64,000 nucleotides of DNA from Rhodocyclales bacterium (GCA_016214145.1 JACRPA010000009.1:1-64000), one strand, 5' to 3'; positions 49,866-59,438 are shown, counted from the stretch's first letter. The notes: generated by a model not told the origin, from the sequence alone. Program-made: numbers and translations.

Positions 49866-50609
49866 ATGGCGCAATGGATCGAAGGCCGCGTTGTTGAACG
49901 GATCGACTGGACGGGGCGACTGCACTCCCTGCGCATCGAGGCGAACATCGAGCCCTATCGCGCCGGCCAGTTCACCAAGCTCGGCCTGGCCATCGGCGAC
50001 GAGATCGTCGGGCGCCCCTACTCCATCGTCAGCGCGCCGGGCGACCCTCTGCTCGAATTCTATTTCTCTACGGTGCCCGAAGGCCCGCTCTCGCCGCGCC
50101 TGTCCGCGCTGAAAACCGGCGACGCCATCCAGGTGGCGCCGAAGGCCAACGGCTTCCTCGTCCTCGATGAAGTGCCGCCGTCGATCCACCTCTGGCTGAT
50201 CTCCACCGGCACCGGCCTCGGCCCCTTTCTTTCCATCCTGAAGACGGCCGAGCCGTGGCAGCGCTTCCAGCGCGTCGTGCTGGTGCACGCGGCACGCACG
50301 GCGGATGAACTGACCTACCGCCGCGCCATCGCCCGCGTCGCCGAAGCCGAACCGAAGCGCTTCACCTACATCCCCGTCCTCAGCCGCGAGGCGGCCGACT
50401 ATGCGCTGGCCGGGCGCATTCCGCAGGCCATCGCCGAAGGCCGCCTCGAAGCGCGCGCCGGCCTCGGCCTCGATGCCGCCCTCGCCCACGTCATGCTGTG
50501 CGGCAACCCGGCCATGGTGGCGGACGCCACCGCAGCGCTCGCCGCACGCGGCTTCAGGAAGCACAAGCGCAAGGAGCCGGGGCAGATCAGCATGGAAACC
50601 TATTGGTAG
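49866..50609 (+). CDS. fpr: Ferredoxin/flavodoxin-NADP+ reductase
   Basis: Fpr (247 residues) moves electrons between NADPH and ferredoxin or flavodoxin using FAD. The FAD motif is RPYSIVSAPGD and the NADP region WLISTGTGLGPFLSIL. CGNPAMV and a C-terminal end KEPGQISMETYW (aromatic terminal residue over the flavin) match the bacterial subclass I enzymes. GGAGG lies 6 bases before the ATG. It is cytoplasmic. It may supply reducing power for oxygenases or radical enzymes; nothing adjacent specifies the partner. Confidence 0.95.
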   Translation: MAQWIEGRVVERIDWTGRLHSLRIEANIEPYRAGQFTKLGLAIGDEIVGRPYSIVSAPGDPLLEFYFSTVPEGPLSPRLSALKTGDAIQVAPKANGFLVLDEVPPSIHLWLISTGTGLGPFLSILKTAEPWQRFQRVVLVHAARTADELTYRRAIARVAEAEPKRFTYIPVLSREAADYALAGRIPQAIAEGRLEARAGLGLDAALAHVMLCGNPAMVADATAALAARGFRKHKRKEPGQISMETYW

Positions 50610-50612
50610 TGC

Positions 50613-50673
50613 GTCATTCCAGCGAATGCGGGAAATTGGCAGTTCGTCATTCCCGCGAACGCGGGAATCCAGG
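50613..50673. repeat. Two direct copies of the CATTCCCGCG repeat unit
   Basis: A degenerate unit (50613-50635) and an intact unit (50646-50673, CGTCATTCCCGCGAACGCGG) lie head to tail between fpr and the FAH-family gene. Elsewhere the units face each other, so this arrangement is different. Confidence 0.7.
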
Positions 50674-50701
50674 GTCTTTGGACAATCGGGGGAGGGAGAC
50701 A

Positions 50702-51547
50702 ATGAAACTGGTTCGCTACGGCATGAACGGACACGAAAAACCCGGCCTGCTCGATGAGGAAGGCAGGCTGCGCGACCTGTCCGTCGCCATCGAGTCCATC
50801 GACCAGGGCACCCTCTCGCCGCAAGGCCTCAACAGCCTGCGCAGCATCGCGCCCGAATCGCTGCCGCGCGTGAAGGGTTCGCCGCGCCTCGGCGTGCCCT
50901 TCACCGGCATCAGCAAGATCGTCGGCGTCGGCCTCAACTACCGCGACCACGCGAAGGAGGCCGGCATGCCCATCCCGGCCGAGCCCATCCTCTTCATGAA
51001 GGCCACCACCTGCATCAACGGGCCGTTCGATCCGCTCGTGCTGCCGCCCGGCTCGGTCAAGACCGACTGGGAGGTGGAGCTCGGCATCGTCATCGGCACG
51101 GTGGCGCGCCATGTCGCCGTCGACAAGGCGCTCGACCACGTCGCCGGCTACTGCGTGGCGAACGACGTCTCCGAGCGCGAATACCAGCTCGAGCGCGGCA
51201 ACCAGTGGGACAAGGGCAAGGGCTGCGACACCTTCGGCCCGCTCGGCCCGTGGCTCGTCACCGCCGACGAAGTGACCGACCCGCAGGACCTGCACCTCTG
51301 GCTGGAACTCAACGGACAGCGCGTGCAGGACGGCTCGACATCCACCATGGTCTTCGGCTGCGCCGAACTGGTCAGCTACATCAGCCGCTTCATGACGCTC
51401 CTGCCCGGCGACGTCATCGTCACCGGCACCCCGCCCGGCGTCGGCCTCGGCATGAAGCCGCCGCGCTTCCTCATGCCCGGCGACACCCTGCGCCTCGGCA
51501 TCGACGGCCTCGGCGTGCAGGAGCAGGCGGTCATCGCGTCACGCTGA
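50702..51547 (+). CDS. Fumarylacetoacetate hydrolase family protein
   Basis: This 281-residue FAH-fold enzyme has KIVGVGLNYRDHAKEAGMPIP, FMKATTCINGPFDPL, DWEVELGIVIG (metal Glu), YCVANDVSEREYQLERGNQWDKGKGCDTFGPLGPWL and GDVIVTGTPPGVGLGMKPP. Relatives include acylpyruvate hydrolases, 2-keto-4-pentenoate hydratases, oxaloacetate decarboxylases and ureidoglycolate lyase, so the substrate is not fixed by sequence. A strong GGAGGGAG precedes the ATG. It is followed by a long repeat-rich gap. It could serve aromatic catabolism. Confidence 0.92.
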   Translation: MKLVRYGMNGHEKPGLLDEEGRLRDLSVAIESIDQGTLSPQGLNSLRSIAPESLPRVKGSPRLGVPFTGISKIVGVGLNYRDHAKEAGMPIPAEPILFMKATTCINGPFDPLVLPPGSVKTDWEVELGIVIGTVARHVAVDKALDHVAGYCVANDVSEREYQLERGNQWDKGKGCDTFGPLGPWLVTADEVTDPQDLHLWLELNGQRVQDGSTSTMVFGCAELVSYISRFMTLLPGDVIVTGTPPGVGLGMKPPRFLMPGDTLRLGIDGLGVQEQAVIASR

Positions 51548-52064
51548 AGCCGCCCCCGCCGTCCTGGCGGGACTGACTTTTGGGCGGAGCCGGACGTCGG
51601 GCTCTTCCGCAAGCGGAAGAACGATGGCTGCCTTCTTGCGGGAAAAGTCAGTCCCTGTGATACGGCGAGGAGCTGGGTTGGGAAGACCGGTACTCGGCCA
51701 TTCCGGTCATTCCCGCGAACGCGGGAATCCAGAGACGTCCTGACGACTGTGTGCCCGTTGCGGCCGTTTGTCTGTAGGTCGGCCTTCAGGCCGACAGCGG
51801 CGGTTGCTCGGGCGCTCAAGTCGGGCTGAAGCCCGACCTACAGCGTTCGCGGGAATGACCGGATTGGCCGATTACCGAAAGCAGTAGATATCCTCGACGC
51901 CCTTTCCTTCCGTGTCGAGACCCGCCGTCCTGCCGGGACTAGTGCCAGCTCTTGTTTCTGTGGTACTGACTTTCCACGAAACCGGACAAAATCCGGATCG
52001 GCATGCGCGTGAAGGCGTCGCGGAGTAGCATAGGGGGCGGGATGGTTCTTCAAGGAGGTCCGTC
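51548..52064. repeat. 517-bp non-coding patch made of several repeat families
   Basis: No gene is visible. In order it contains a GCCGTCCTGGCGGGACTGAC unit (51559), an inverted AAAGTCAGTCCC unit (51644), a CATTCCCGCG unit (51706-51732) and a GTCGGNCTTCAGNCCGAC hairpin pair (51774-51841). These are followed by an inverted half CATTCCCGCG unit (51845-51857), a GCCGTCCTGCCGGGACT unit (51925) and TACTGACTTTCC (51964). It appears to be an accumulation site for small mobile or palindromic repeats. Confidence 0.75.
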
Positions 52065-52427
52065 ATGAGTCTTCTGGAAAAAATTCTCGGCCCGAAATCG
52101 AAGCGCGACCGGAGCCTGCCCTATACCTACGAGGCCAGGATCCGCATCTTCGAGGACGGCACGGAGCACAAGTCCTACATCTCCGACACGATCTGCGGCC
52201 TGATCGAACACCTGCACCGGAACCGCATCAAGCCCGAAGAGACGGAAATCTTCGAAATCTACCTGGAGCGGGAATCGCCCATAGACCCCCTGCTGTTCAC
52301 GACCGCCGACCATCAATGGCTGTTCAAGCCGGAGATCTGCCGCGCCTTCGAGGAGCATTACAAGGGGCACATACAGGACGCGACGTGTTCCTTCAAGGAT
52401 CGGGGCCGCGGCTGCATGGGGCCCTGA
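52065..52427 (+). CDS. Small cytoplasmic protein of unknown function
   Basis: This 120-residue protein begins MSLLEKILGPKSKRDRSLPY. It has a mixed alpha/beta pattern (YEARIRIFEDGTEHKSYISD, TICGLIEHLHRNRIKPEETE) and Cys residues at about 44, 92, 108 and 116, the last in DRGRGCMGP. No signal peptide or membrane segment is seen. The Shine-Dalgarno AAGGAGGT is perfect and well spaced, which supports real, strong translation. It stands alone within repeat-rich DNA. I do not recognise the family. Confidence 0.75.
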   Translation: MSLLEKILGPKSKRDRSLPYTYEARIRIFEDGTEHKSYISDTICGLIEHLHRNRIKPEETEIFEIYLERESPIDPLLFTTADHQWLFKPEICRAFEEHYKGHIQDATCSFKDRGRGCMGP

Positions 52428-52531
52428 ACTCGCCGTCCTGCGGGGACTGACTTTCCCTGCGCAGGCTTGGCGCTTGCACGACGCCCGGTGATCGGCCAGA
52501 GCTGCCGTCCAGGATGCTCTATTCAGTTCAT

Positions 52532-53011
52532 ATGAAGATAATTTCAAGTGCTGTCGGACTTGTTTCTTTGCTCTTGTCGGGATGCAACGTCTTGGGGGGC
52601 GTGGCTATTTCAGCTTCAGCGTCGGGAAGCGAGTTCACCCCTGTTTCTTTAAGCGATGCAAAACAGGTTCCCAGCGACCGCTTGCTGGCTTATCAGGAAA
52701 ATATCCCCGAATATCGATTGCTGATTGTCACGCGGGATAAGGGCTTTCAAGGCGGCGGGTGCTTTGTTGGATTGGAAATCAACGGGGTTTTGTCGGGCCG
52801 ATTCGATCCCGAAGAGAGTGCGCGTTTCTACATACCTTCCTCTGAGCCGGCAATGCGGGTCGTTCCAGATCCTTTTGCCAGTGGCTTATGTTCTTTAGGA
52901 GGTTGGCCGCCAGCCGAGCAACGCTATGTCTTGTCGGCGAGTTCCGAAAATATCTTTCGCATCACTCGAGGAAGCCGCGGACGGTTCATCCTCCTTCCGT
53001 CATCGCGTTAG
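52532..53011 (+). CDS. Lipoprotein of unknown function
   Basis: This 159-residue protein has a lipoprotein signal ending LLLSGC (lipobox, Cys 18). The mature part contains LLIVTRDKGFQGGGCFVGLEINGVLSGRF and ARFYIPSSEPAMRVV, a pattern seen in small lipoproteins of unknown function in Pseudomonas and relatives. Start 52532 is preferred because the signal begins there; ATG 52514 is in frame upstream. Base composition is visibly more AT-rich than its neighbours, suggesting recent acquisition. It lies between repeats. Confidence 0.75.
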   Translation: MKIISSAVGLVSLLLSGCNVLGGVAISASASGSEFTPVSLSDAKQVPSDRLLAYQENIPEYRLLIVTRDKGFQGGGCFVGLEINGVLSGRFDPEESARFYIPSSEPAMRVVPDPFASGLCSLGGWPPAEQRYVLSASSENIFRITRGSRGRFILLPSSR

Positions 53012-53129
53012 CAGTTGCGCCTGCGGCGGAACCAGTCTTCAACGGTCGCACGAGGGAGAGCTGGGTGGGTCCGCAAAAGCCGCATTCAGCCCCTTGGCAG
53101 CCATATCGCCGTTTCACGGTGACTGACTT

Positions 53130-53540
53130 TCAGATCGTCCACTTGTTGCCGCATTTGCGGCACTCCACTTTCAGCCAGACCTCCTCGGCATTCTCGATGT
53201 CGACCGGCTCCGCATGGAGCGCCTTGCCGGCATCGACCACGGTGAATTTCGCGTAGGCATTGCACCGGGCGCAGATGGCGTGGTCGCCGATGTGCTCGGC
53301 CACCATCATGATGCGCTTGTAGCGCTGCCAGCCGAACAGCGACAGCACGCAGCCGGCCAGCCCGATCGCCGCCGCCAGGATCAGGCCGGCGACGCTTTCG
53401 CGCCGGCCGGAGAGCTCGACGGCCGAGGCGGCCATGACGATGCCGAGGAAGCAGGTGATGAGATAGAAATGGCTTTCGATGAGCTGGCGCTCATACCACT
53501 TCCTGAAGCCGACCTTGCGGATCCTGGCGACGGTGTCCAT
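53130..53540 (-). CDS. Two-span membrane protein with C-terminal zinc ribbon
   Basis: This 136-residue protein has two hydrophobic segments (about 27-44 and 50-68) followed by a cytoplasmic domain containing CARC (residues about 90-93) and CRKC near the end (about 128-131), a four-Cys zinc-ribbon pattern. No named family is recognised. The start is weakly supported (no good Shine-Dalgarno). It ends next to a GACTGACTTT word at 53121-53130. Confidence 0.72.
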   Translation of the reverse strand: MDTVARIRKVGFRKWYERQLIESHFYLITCFLGIVMAASAVELSGRRESVAGLILAAAIGLAGCVLSLFGWQRYKRIMMVAEHIGDHAICARCNAYAKFTVVDAGKALHAEPVDIENAEEVWLKVECRKCGNKWTI

Positions 53541-53601
53541 GAATTCATTGTGAACCCTTGAGGTCTGAAATAAAAGGCACGGCCGAAAACGCCGCAGGTG
53601 G

Positions 53602-53688
53602 TGTAGGAGCGGGCTTGCCCGCGAATGCGCCCCGCAGGAAGTACCCTTAGGGTGCAGCCGCCGTTATCGCGGGCAAGCCCGCTCCTAC
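53602..53688. repeat. Inverted repeat pair GTAGGAGCGGGCTTGCCCGC
   Basis: Facing copies of GTAGGAGCGGGCTTGCCCGC enclose a centre that includes GCGCCCCGCAGGAAGTA, also found at 39838. The right end supplies the TAG stop codon of the flavoprotein gene (53685-53687). This REP-like unit is common in other Proteobacteria. Confidence 0.8.
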
Positions 53689-54929
53689 ATGGCGTTCAGC
53701 CAGGCCGCTGCCCCCCGGCCGGCGGCGCGGCCGCTGGCGAAGCAGGCGGTGAGCAGGTAGCCGCCGGTCGGCGCCTCCCAGTCCAGCATCTCGCCGGCGC
53801 AGAACACGCCGGGCAGGGCGCGGATCATCAGGCGCGCGTCGAGCGCCTCGAACGCCACGCCGCCGGCGCTGCTGATGGCCTCTTCGAGCGGGCGCGGCGC
53901 GACGAGCCGCAGCGGCAGCGCCTTGATCGCGGCGGCGAGGCGGAGAGGATCGGCCATCTCTTCCGCCGCCAGCACTTCCCGCAGCAGCCCGGTCTTGACG
54001 CCCTTGATGCCGATCCGGCTTTGCAGGTGGCTGGACAGCGAGCGCGAGCCGCGCGGCCGCGACAGCTCGTCGATCAGGCGCGGCAGCTCCCGGCCGGGCG
54101 CGAGATCCAGGTGGAGGACGGCGACGCCCCGGGCGGCGATTTCATCGCGCAGGGGTGCCGACAGCGCGTAGATCAGGCTGCCTTCGACGCCGCTCGCCGT
54201 CACGACGAACTCGCCCTGCCGGCGCTGCACGACACACGCCGCGTCCGTGAAGGACGCCACCACGGACTTCACGGGATGGCCGGCGAAGCGCGCGCGAAAG
54301 TGTTCGCTCCAGCCGATGTCGAAGCCGCAATTGGCGGGCCGCAGCGCAGCGACCTCGACGCCGCGCTGCATGAGCAGCGGCACCCAGGCGCCGTCGGAAC
54401 CGAGCTGCGGCCAGCTGCCGCCGCCCAGCGCCAGCACCACGGCGTCGGCCGGCACGGCCTGCTCGCCCTGCGGCGTTTCGAAGCGCAGCGCGCCGGCCGG
54501 GGTCCAGCCCAGCCAGCGATGGCGCGCATGCAGCCGCACGCCGGACTCGCGCAGGCGGTGCAGCCAGGCGCGCAGCAGCGGCGCCGCCTTTTCTTCGACG
54601 GGAAACACGCGCCCGGAACTGCCGACGAAGGTCTCGATGCCGAGCCCGCGCGCCCACGCGCGCAGGGCCTCGGGCCCGAAGGCGTCGAGCAGCGGTTCGA
54701 TCTGCGCGCGGCGTTCGCCGTAGCGCGAGAGGAACGGCTCGCGCGGCTCGGCATGCGTAAGGTTCAGTCCGCCCTTGCCTGCCAGCAGGAACTTGCGGCC
54801 GACCGAAGGCATGGCGTCGTAGAGGTCGACCTGAACGCCGGCGCGGCTCAGGGCCTCCGCCGCCATCAGGCCGGCGGGGCCGCCGCCGATGACGGCGACG
54901 GATCGCACGGGCTGGTTTTCGGATGTCAT
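53685..54929 (-). CDS. HI0933/TIGR03862-type flavoprotein
   Basis: This 414-residue NAD(P)/FAD-dependent protein opens with the dinucleotide fold [21 protein letters not shown] and has GRKFLLAGKGGLNLTHAE, ALGGGSWPQLGSDGAW, and the C-terminal FCAGEMLDWEAPTGGYLLTACFASG. It matches the TIGR03862 branch of the HI0933 family. The biochemical role of this branch is not known. It is single, flanked by palindromic repeats on both sides, and its stop codon lies inside one of them. Confidence 0.92.
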   Translation of the reverse strand: MTSENQPVRSVAVIGGGPAGLMAAEALSRAGVQVDLYDAMPSVGRKFLLAGKGGLNLTHAEPREPFLSRYGERRAQIEPLLDAFGPEALRAWARGLGIETFVGSSGRVFPVEEKAAPLLRAWLHRLRESGVRLHARHRWLGWTPAGALRFETPQGEQAVPADAVVLALGGGSWPQLGSDGAWVPLLMQRGVEVAALRPANCGFDIGWSEHFRARFAGHPVKSVVASFTDAACVVQRRQGEFVVTASGVEGSLIYALSAPLRDEIAARGVAVLHLDLAPGRELPRLIDELSRPRGSRSLSSHLQSRIGIKGVKTGLLREVLAAEEMADPLRLAAAIKALPLRLVAPRPLEEAISSAGGVAFEALDARLMIRALPGVFCAGEMLDWEAPTGGYLLTACFASGRAAGRGAAAWLNAM

Positions 54930-54935
54930 CGACGG

Positions 54936-55121
54936 ACCTGATTGGCGACAAACCTCAGTTCCGTCATTCCGGGCAACCCCCGCGAAAGCGGGGGGCGACC
55001 CGGAATCCAGAGCTGCCGCTGAAAAAGTTCCTGGATTCCGGGTTCCACCCTTCGGGCGGCCCCGGAATGACGGCTTCGGTGGGACGATTGGCCATGTGTT
55101 GAGGTTTGCCGCAAATCAGGT
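54936..55121. mobile_element. MITE-like nested inverted-repeat element, about 186 bp
   Basis: Outer ends of about 23 bp (ACCTGATT..CG.CAAACCTCA at 54936-54958 and its inverted partner at 55098-55121) enclose inner inverted arms of CCGTCATTCCGGG...GGAATCCAG type (54961-55010 and 55031-55073). There is no coding capacity. The structure is that of a small non-autonomous element or a composite of two repeat families. The inner arms belong to the CATTCC family found elsewhere in the window. Confidence 0.55.
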
Positions 55122-55150
55122 GAACGGAAGAGAAAGCTATCGACATAACG

Positions 55151-55176
55151 ACAACGCCCGCTTTTGCGGGCGTTGT
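55151..55176 (-). terminator. Hairpin downstream of pntB
   Basis: A perfect 11-bp stem (ACAACGCCCGC / GCGGGCGTTGT) with a TTTT/AAAA loop lies 31 bp past the pntB stop. No T run follows on the minus strand, so termination may be weak or need other factors. Confidence 0.6.
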
Positions 55177-55206
55177 CTTCATCGGGATTGAAGCTCCCGC
55201 CGGCGC

Positions 55207-56622
55207 TCAGGACTTCAGCGCCACCAGCACCTCGTCCAGCATCTTCTTCGCATCGCCGAAGAGCATGCGGTTGTTGTCCTTGTAGAAGAGCGGATTGTCG
55301 ACGCCGGCATAGCCGGAGGCCATGCTGCGCTTCATGACGATGGAGGTCTTGCCCTTCCACACTTCCAGCACCGGCATGCCGGCGATGGGGCTGGTCGGGT
55401 CCTCCTGCGCCGCCGGGTTCACGATGTCGTTGGCGCCGATCACCATGGCGACGTCGGTGTCGGGGAAATCGGCGTTGATCTCGTCCATCTCCATCACGAT
55501 GTCGTAGGGCACCTTGGCTTCGGCCAGCAGCACGTTCATGTGGCCGGGCATGCGGCCGGCCACCGGATGGATGCCGAAGCGCACGTTGACGCCCTTCTCG
55601 CGCAGGTGCTTGGTGATCTCGAACACCGTGTGCTGGGCCTGCGCCACCGCCATGCCGTAGCCCGGCACGATGATGACGTTCTTGGCCTCGCGCAGCAGTT
55701 CGGCGGTCTCCGCCGCGCTGATCGCCGTGACCTCGCCGGCCGGCTCGCCTTCCTTCTTCACCGCGGCCGTTCCGCCGCCGGTGCCGAAGCCGCCGGCGAT
55801 GACGCTGATGAAGTTGCGGTTCATGGCGCGGCACATGATGTAGGAGAGGATGGCGCCGGAGGAGCCCACCAGCGCGCCGGTGACGATGAGCAGGTCGTTC
55901 GACAGCATGAAGCCGGTCGCCGCCGCCGCCCAGCCGGAGTAGCTGTTGAGCATCGACACCACCACCGGCATGTCGGCGCCGCCGATGGCCATCACCATGT
56001 GGATGCCGAACAGCAGCGCGATGACGGTCATGACGACGAGCGGCGTCATGCCGGCCTGCACCGAGGCGGCGTGGATGAACTCGCGGCCGAACCAGATCAC
56101 CACCAGCAGGCCCGCCAGGTTGAGCAGGTGGCGCCCCGGCAGCAGCACCGGCTTGCCGCCGATGCGCGCCGAGAGCTTGCCGAAGGCGATGATCGAGCCG
56201 GAGAAGGTCACCGCGCCGATGAGAATGCCGACGTAAATCTCGATTTCATGAATGGCCTTATCCGCCCCGGTGTTGTGGGCGGAGGCGGCCGGGTCGATGT
56301 AGTTGGCGAAGCCGACCAGCATGGCGGCGAGGCCGACCAGGCTGTGCATCAGCGCCACCAGCTCCGGCATCTGCGTCATCTGCACGGTGCGCGCGGCATA
56401 CAGGCCGACGCTGCCGCCCACCACCATGGCGCCGACGATCCAGGGGATGCCGGCCATCGTGACGTGCGGCCCGAAGATCGTCGCCAGCACGGCGATGGCC
56501 ATGCCGACCATGCCGTAGAGGTTGCCGCGCCGCGAACTCTCCGGATTCGAGAGCCCGCCGAGGCTGAGGATGAAAAGAATGGTCGCGCCGAGATAGGCGA
56601 CGGTGGTAAGGCTTTCAGACAT
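55207..56622 (-). CDS. pntB: NAD(P) transhydrogenase subunit beta
   Basis: PntB (471 residues) has about nine membrane spans and a C-terminal NADP(H)-binding domain (dIII) with [40 protein letters not shown] and [25 protein letters not shown]. With PntA it uses the proton gradient to transfer hydride from NADH to NADP+, making NADPH. AAGGA precedes the start, and pntA ends 12 bp upstream, so they are one operon. Confidence 0.97.
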   Translation of the reverse strand: MSESLTTVAYLGATILFILSLGGLSNPESSRRGNLYGMVGMAIAVLATIFGPHVTMAGIPWIVGAMVVGGSVGLYAARTVQMTQMPELVALMHSLVGLAAMLVGFANYIDPAASAHNTGADKAIHEIEIYVGILIGAVTFSGSIIAFGKLSARIGGKPVLLPGRHLLNLAGLLVVIWFGREFIHAASVQAGMTPLVVMTVIALLFGIHMVMAIGGADMPVVVSMLNSYSGWAAAATGFMLSNDLLIVTGALVGSSGAILSYIMCRAMNRNFISVIAGGFGTGGGTAAVKKEGEPAGEVTAISAAETAELLREAKNVIIVPGYGMAVAQAQHTVFEITKHLREKGVNVRFGIHPVAGRMPGHMNVLLAEAKVPYDIVMEMDEINADFPDTDVAMVIGANDIVNPAAQEDPTSPIAGMPVLEVWKGKTSIVMKRSMASGYAGVDNPLFYKDNNRMLFGDAKKMLDEVLVALKS

Positions 56623-56634
56623 TTGTCGCTATCC

Positions 56635-58239
56635 TTATTTGCGGAACATCGCCAGCATGCGGCGGGTGACGGCGAAACCGCCGAACATGTTGATCGCCGT
56701 CAGGCCGATGCCTGCCACCGCCAGCCAGCGGATCCAGTCCTCCGGCCGCGCGGCGCCGCCTCCCCCGCCAAGCAGCGGCGGCGCGATCTGCACCAGGGCG
56801 CCGATGGCGATGATGCTGGAAATCGCGTTGGTGACGCTCATCAGCGGCGTATGCAGGGCCGGCGTGACGTTCCACACCACCATGTAGCCGACGAAGCAGG
56901 CCAGCACGAACACCGTGAAGTGGGCGAGGAAGGCCGGCGGCGCGCCGGCGCCGATGAGCCAGAAGATCAGCGCCGCCACGCCGAACATGACCGCCGCGCG
57001 CGTGCCCGAGGCCGGCGCGCCGCCGCCGTGGCCATGGCCCTTGGCGGCGGGTACCGGCGCGGCGGCCGCAGGTTTGGCGGCAACCGCCGGCGCCTTGAGG
57101 GGCGGCGGAGGCCAGGTGATGCTGCCCTCCTTGATGACGGTCAGGCCGCGGATGGCCTCGTCTTCCATGTTGACGTCGATGGTGCCGTCGCTTTTTACAC
57201 TTTGCGTCTTGCACAGTTCCTCGGCGAGGCGGAACAGGTTGGTGGCGTACAGCGTCGACGACTGCCTGGACAGGCGGCCGACCAGATCGGTGTAGCCGAT
57301 GATGGTGACGCCGTGCCGGACGACCGCCTGGCCGGGCTCGGTCAGCTCGCAGTTGCCGCCCTGCTCGGCGGCCATGTCGACGATGACGCTGCCCGGCTTC
57401 ATGCTCTTCACCATCTCGGCGGTGATCAGCCGGGGCGCCGGCTTGCCGGGGATCAGCGCGGTGGTGACGATGATGTCCACTTCGCGCGCCTGCTTCGCGT
57501 ACATCTCGCGCTGGGCCTGCTGGAAGCCCTCGCTCATCACCTTGGCGTAGCCGCCGCCGCCGGAGCCTTCCTCCTCGTAGTCGACCTTGACGAATTCGCC
57601 GCCGAGCGAGACGACCTGGTCGGCCACTTCGGCGCGGGTGTCGTTGGCGCGCACGATGGCGCCGAGGCCGGCGGCCGTGCCGATCGCCGCCAGGCCGGCG
57701 ACGCCGGCGCCGGCGATGAAGACCTTGGCCGGCGGCACCTTGCCGGCGGCCGTGATCTGGCCGTTGAAGAAGCGGCCAAAGGCGTTGGCGGCCTCGATGA
57801 CGGCGCGGTAGCCGGCGACGCCGGCCTGGGAGGTCAGGGCGTCCATCTTCTGCGCGCGGGAGAGCGTGCGCGGCAGCGAGTCGATGGCCAGCACGGTGGC
57901 CTTCCGGGCGGCGAGCTGCTGCATCAGTTCGGGGTTCTGCGCCGGCCAGATGAAGCTGATCAGCGTCGCGCCCTCCTTCATCAGGCCGACTTCCTCGGCG
58001 GAAGGCCCGCGCACCTTGAAGACGATGTCGGAGGACGCCCAGAGTGCCGCCGCCCCGTCGGCAATCGATGCGCCGGCGGCGCGGTAGGCGTCGTCGCTGA
58101 AATTCGCCGCATCCCCGGCGCCGGACTGCACGGCGACCGCGAAACCCAGCTTGATGAGTTTTTCCACGACCTCGGGCACGCTGGCGACGCGCTTTTCGCC
58201 CGCCGCCGTTTCCTTCGGCACGCCTATGACCAGAGACAT
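56635..58239 (-). CDS. pntA: NAD(P) transhydrogenase subunit alpha
   Basis: PntA (534 residues) carries the NAD(H)-binding domain I ([72 protein letters not shown]). After an Ala/Pro/Lys linker with GHGHGGG (about residues 375-425) come four spans at the C-terminus ([25 protein letters not shown]). This is the fused, E. coli-like form, but the low-complexity His/Gly linker is longer than usual. GGGGAG is near the start. pntB follows after 12 bp. Confidence 0.96.
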   Translation of the reverse strand: MSLVIGVPKETAAGEKRVASVPEVVEKLIKLGFAVAVQSGAGDAANFSDDAYRAAGASIADGAAALWASSDIVFKVRGPSAEEVGLMKEGATLISFIWPAQNPELMQQLAARKATVLAIDSLPRTLSRAQKMDALTSQAGVAGYRAVIEAANAFGRFFNGQITAAGKVPPAKVFIAGAGVAGLAAIGTAAGLGAIVRANDTRAEVADQVVSLGGEFVKVDYEEEGSGGGGYAKVMSEGFQQAQREMYAKQAREVDIIVTTALIPGKPAPRLITAEMVKSMKPGSVIVDMAAEQGGNCELTEPGQAVVRHGVTIIGYTDLVGRLSRQSSTLYATNLFRLAEELCKTQSVKSDGTIDVNMEDEAIRGLTVIKEGSITWPPPPLKAPAVAAKPAAAAPVPAAKGHGHGGGAPASGTRAAVMFGVAALIFWLIGAGAPPAFLAHFTVFVLACFVGYMVVWNVTPALHTPLMSVTNAISSIIAIGALVQIAPPLLGGGGGAARPEDWIRWLAVAGIGLTAINMFGGFAVTRRMLAMFRK

Positions 58240-58298
58240 TTCACTCCCCTAATGGTTATGCTTGCCTGAAACTGCCAATCGGCATCAAAAACCTGACC

Positions 58299-58327
58299 TT
58301 GACGATAAGCGGCAATAATACTTAAAT
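58299..58327 (+). promoter_or_regulatory. Candidate promoter of corA
   Basis: TTGACG (58299-58304) and TTAAAT (58322-58327) are 17 bp apart, about 45 bp before the corA start, in the divergent gap with pntA. The -10 match is moderate. Confidence 0.4.
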
Positions 58328-58370
58328 CGATACGCTATGGGTAGGTTGCAACAAACTTGAGGCCTGAATA

Positions 58371-59438
58371 ATGAAGAAAACCCGCAAGCTGCGCTCGCAG
58401 AAGGTCGGCATGGCGCCCGGCGCGCTGGTTCACGTCGGCGAGCGGCGGACGGAGCGGCCCGACATCACCCTCATCGAGTTCGATGCCGATGCGCTGCTGG
58501 AAAAACGCTTCAAGTCCGTCGCGGAATCGCGCGAACACAACCGCGGCAAGGGAACCCTGTGGCTGAACGTGCACGGCCTGCACGAGCCCGAGGTCATGGC
58601 GGAGATCGGCCGCCGCTTCAAACTGCACCCCCTGGTGCTGGAGGACATCCTCAACACCGACCAGCGGCCCAAGATCGACGACTACGGCGACTACCTCTTC
58701 GTTGTCGCCCGCTTCTTCGAGTACGACACCGCCACCGCCACGGTCAGTTCGGACCAGGTCAGCATCGTGCTGGGCGCCGACTTCGTGCTCACCTTCCAGG
58801 AGCGGCCGACCGGCACCTTCGACCCGCTGCGCGAGCGGCTGCGCGGCGACAAGGGGCAGATCAGGAAACTCGGCGCCGACTACCTCGCCTACTCCCTGCT
58901 CGACACCCTGGTCGACCGCTATTTCACGGTGCTGGAACAGCTTACCGATCGCACCGAGGACATCGAGGATCAGCTGCTGCAGAAGACCTCGCCCGCCCTG
59001 CTCAAGGAAATCCACGTCATCAAGCGCGAAACGCTGGCGATGCGCCGCGCCGTCTGGCCGCTGCGCGAGGTCATCAACAGCCTGACGCGGGCCGACCAGC
59101 GCTTCTTCAAGCCGGAAACCCAGCCCTACCTGCGCGACATCTACGACCACACGGTGCATGTCATCGAGTCGCTCGAGGGCATCCGCGACCTCATCGCCGG
59201 CATGCTCGACATCTACCTGTCGAGCATTTCCAACCGGGTCAACATGGAAGTGCGCATCCTCACCGTCATCACCACCCTGTTCATGCCGGCGGCGCTGATC
59301 GCCGGCATCTTCGGCATGAACTTCCGGCACATGCCCCTGCTTGAGGACAACGCGGGATTCCTCATCGCCCTCAGCATGATGGGAACGATTGCTCTGGTAA
59401 TGGTTACGGTTTTCTGGCGACGACGCTGGCTGGGGTGA
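58371..59438 (+). CDS. corA: Magnesium/cobalt transporter CorA
   Basis: CorA (355 residues) is a pentameric Mg2+ channel. The large cytoplasmic N-terminal funnel contains WLNVHGLHEPEVMAEIGRRFKLHPLVLEDILN, and the long helix ends in two C-terminal spans. The signature GMN occurs in AGIFGMNFRHMPL. Length is typical. It is divergent from pntAB. No M-box-like leader is seen in the 131-bp upstream gap. Confidence 0.96.
   Translation: MKKTRKLRSQKVGMAPGALVHVGERRTERPDITLIEFDADALLEKRFKSVAESREHNRGKGTLWLNVHGLHEPEVMAEIGRRFKLHPLVLEDILNTDQRPKIDDYGDYLFVVARFFEYDTATATVSSDQVSIVLGADFVLTFQERPTGTFDPLRERLRGDKGQIRKLGADYLAYSLLDTLVDRYFTVLEQLTDRTEDIEDQLLQKTSPALLKEIHVIKRETLAMRRAVWPLREVINSLTRADQRFFKPETQPYLRDIYDHTVHVIESLEGIRDLIAGMLDIYLSSISNRVNMEVRILTVITTLFMPAALIAGIFGMNFRHMPLLEDNAGFLIALSMMGTIALVMVTVFWRRRWLG

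Noticed and set aside
51548-52064. Possible CRISPR array
   Set aside because: Repeats belong to several families, are in both orientations and are irregularly spaced; no unique spacers of constant length and no cas genes.
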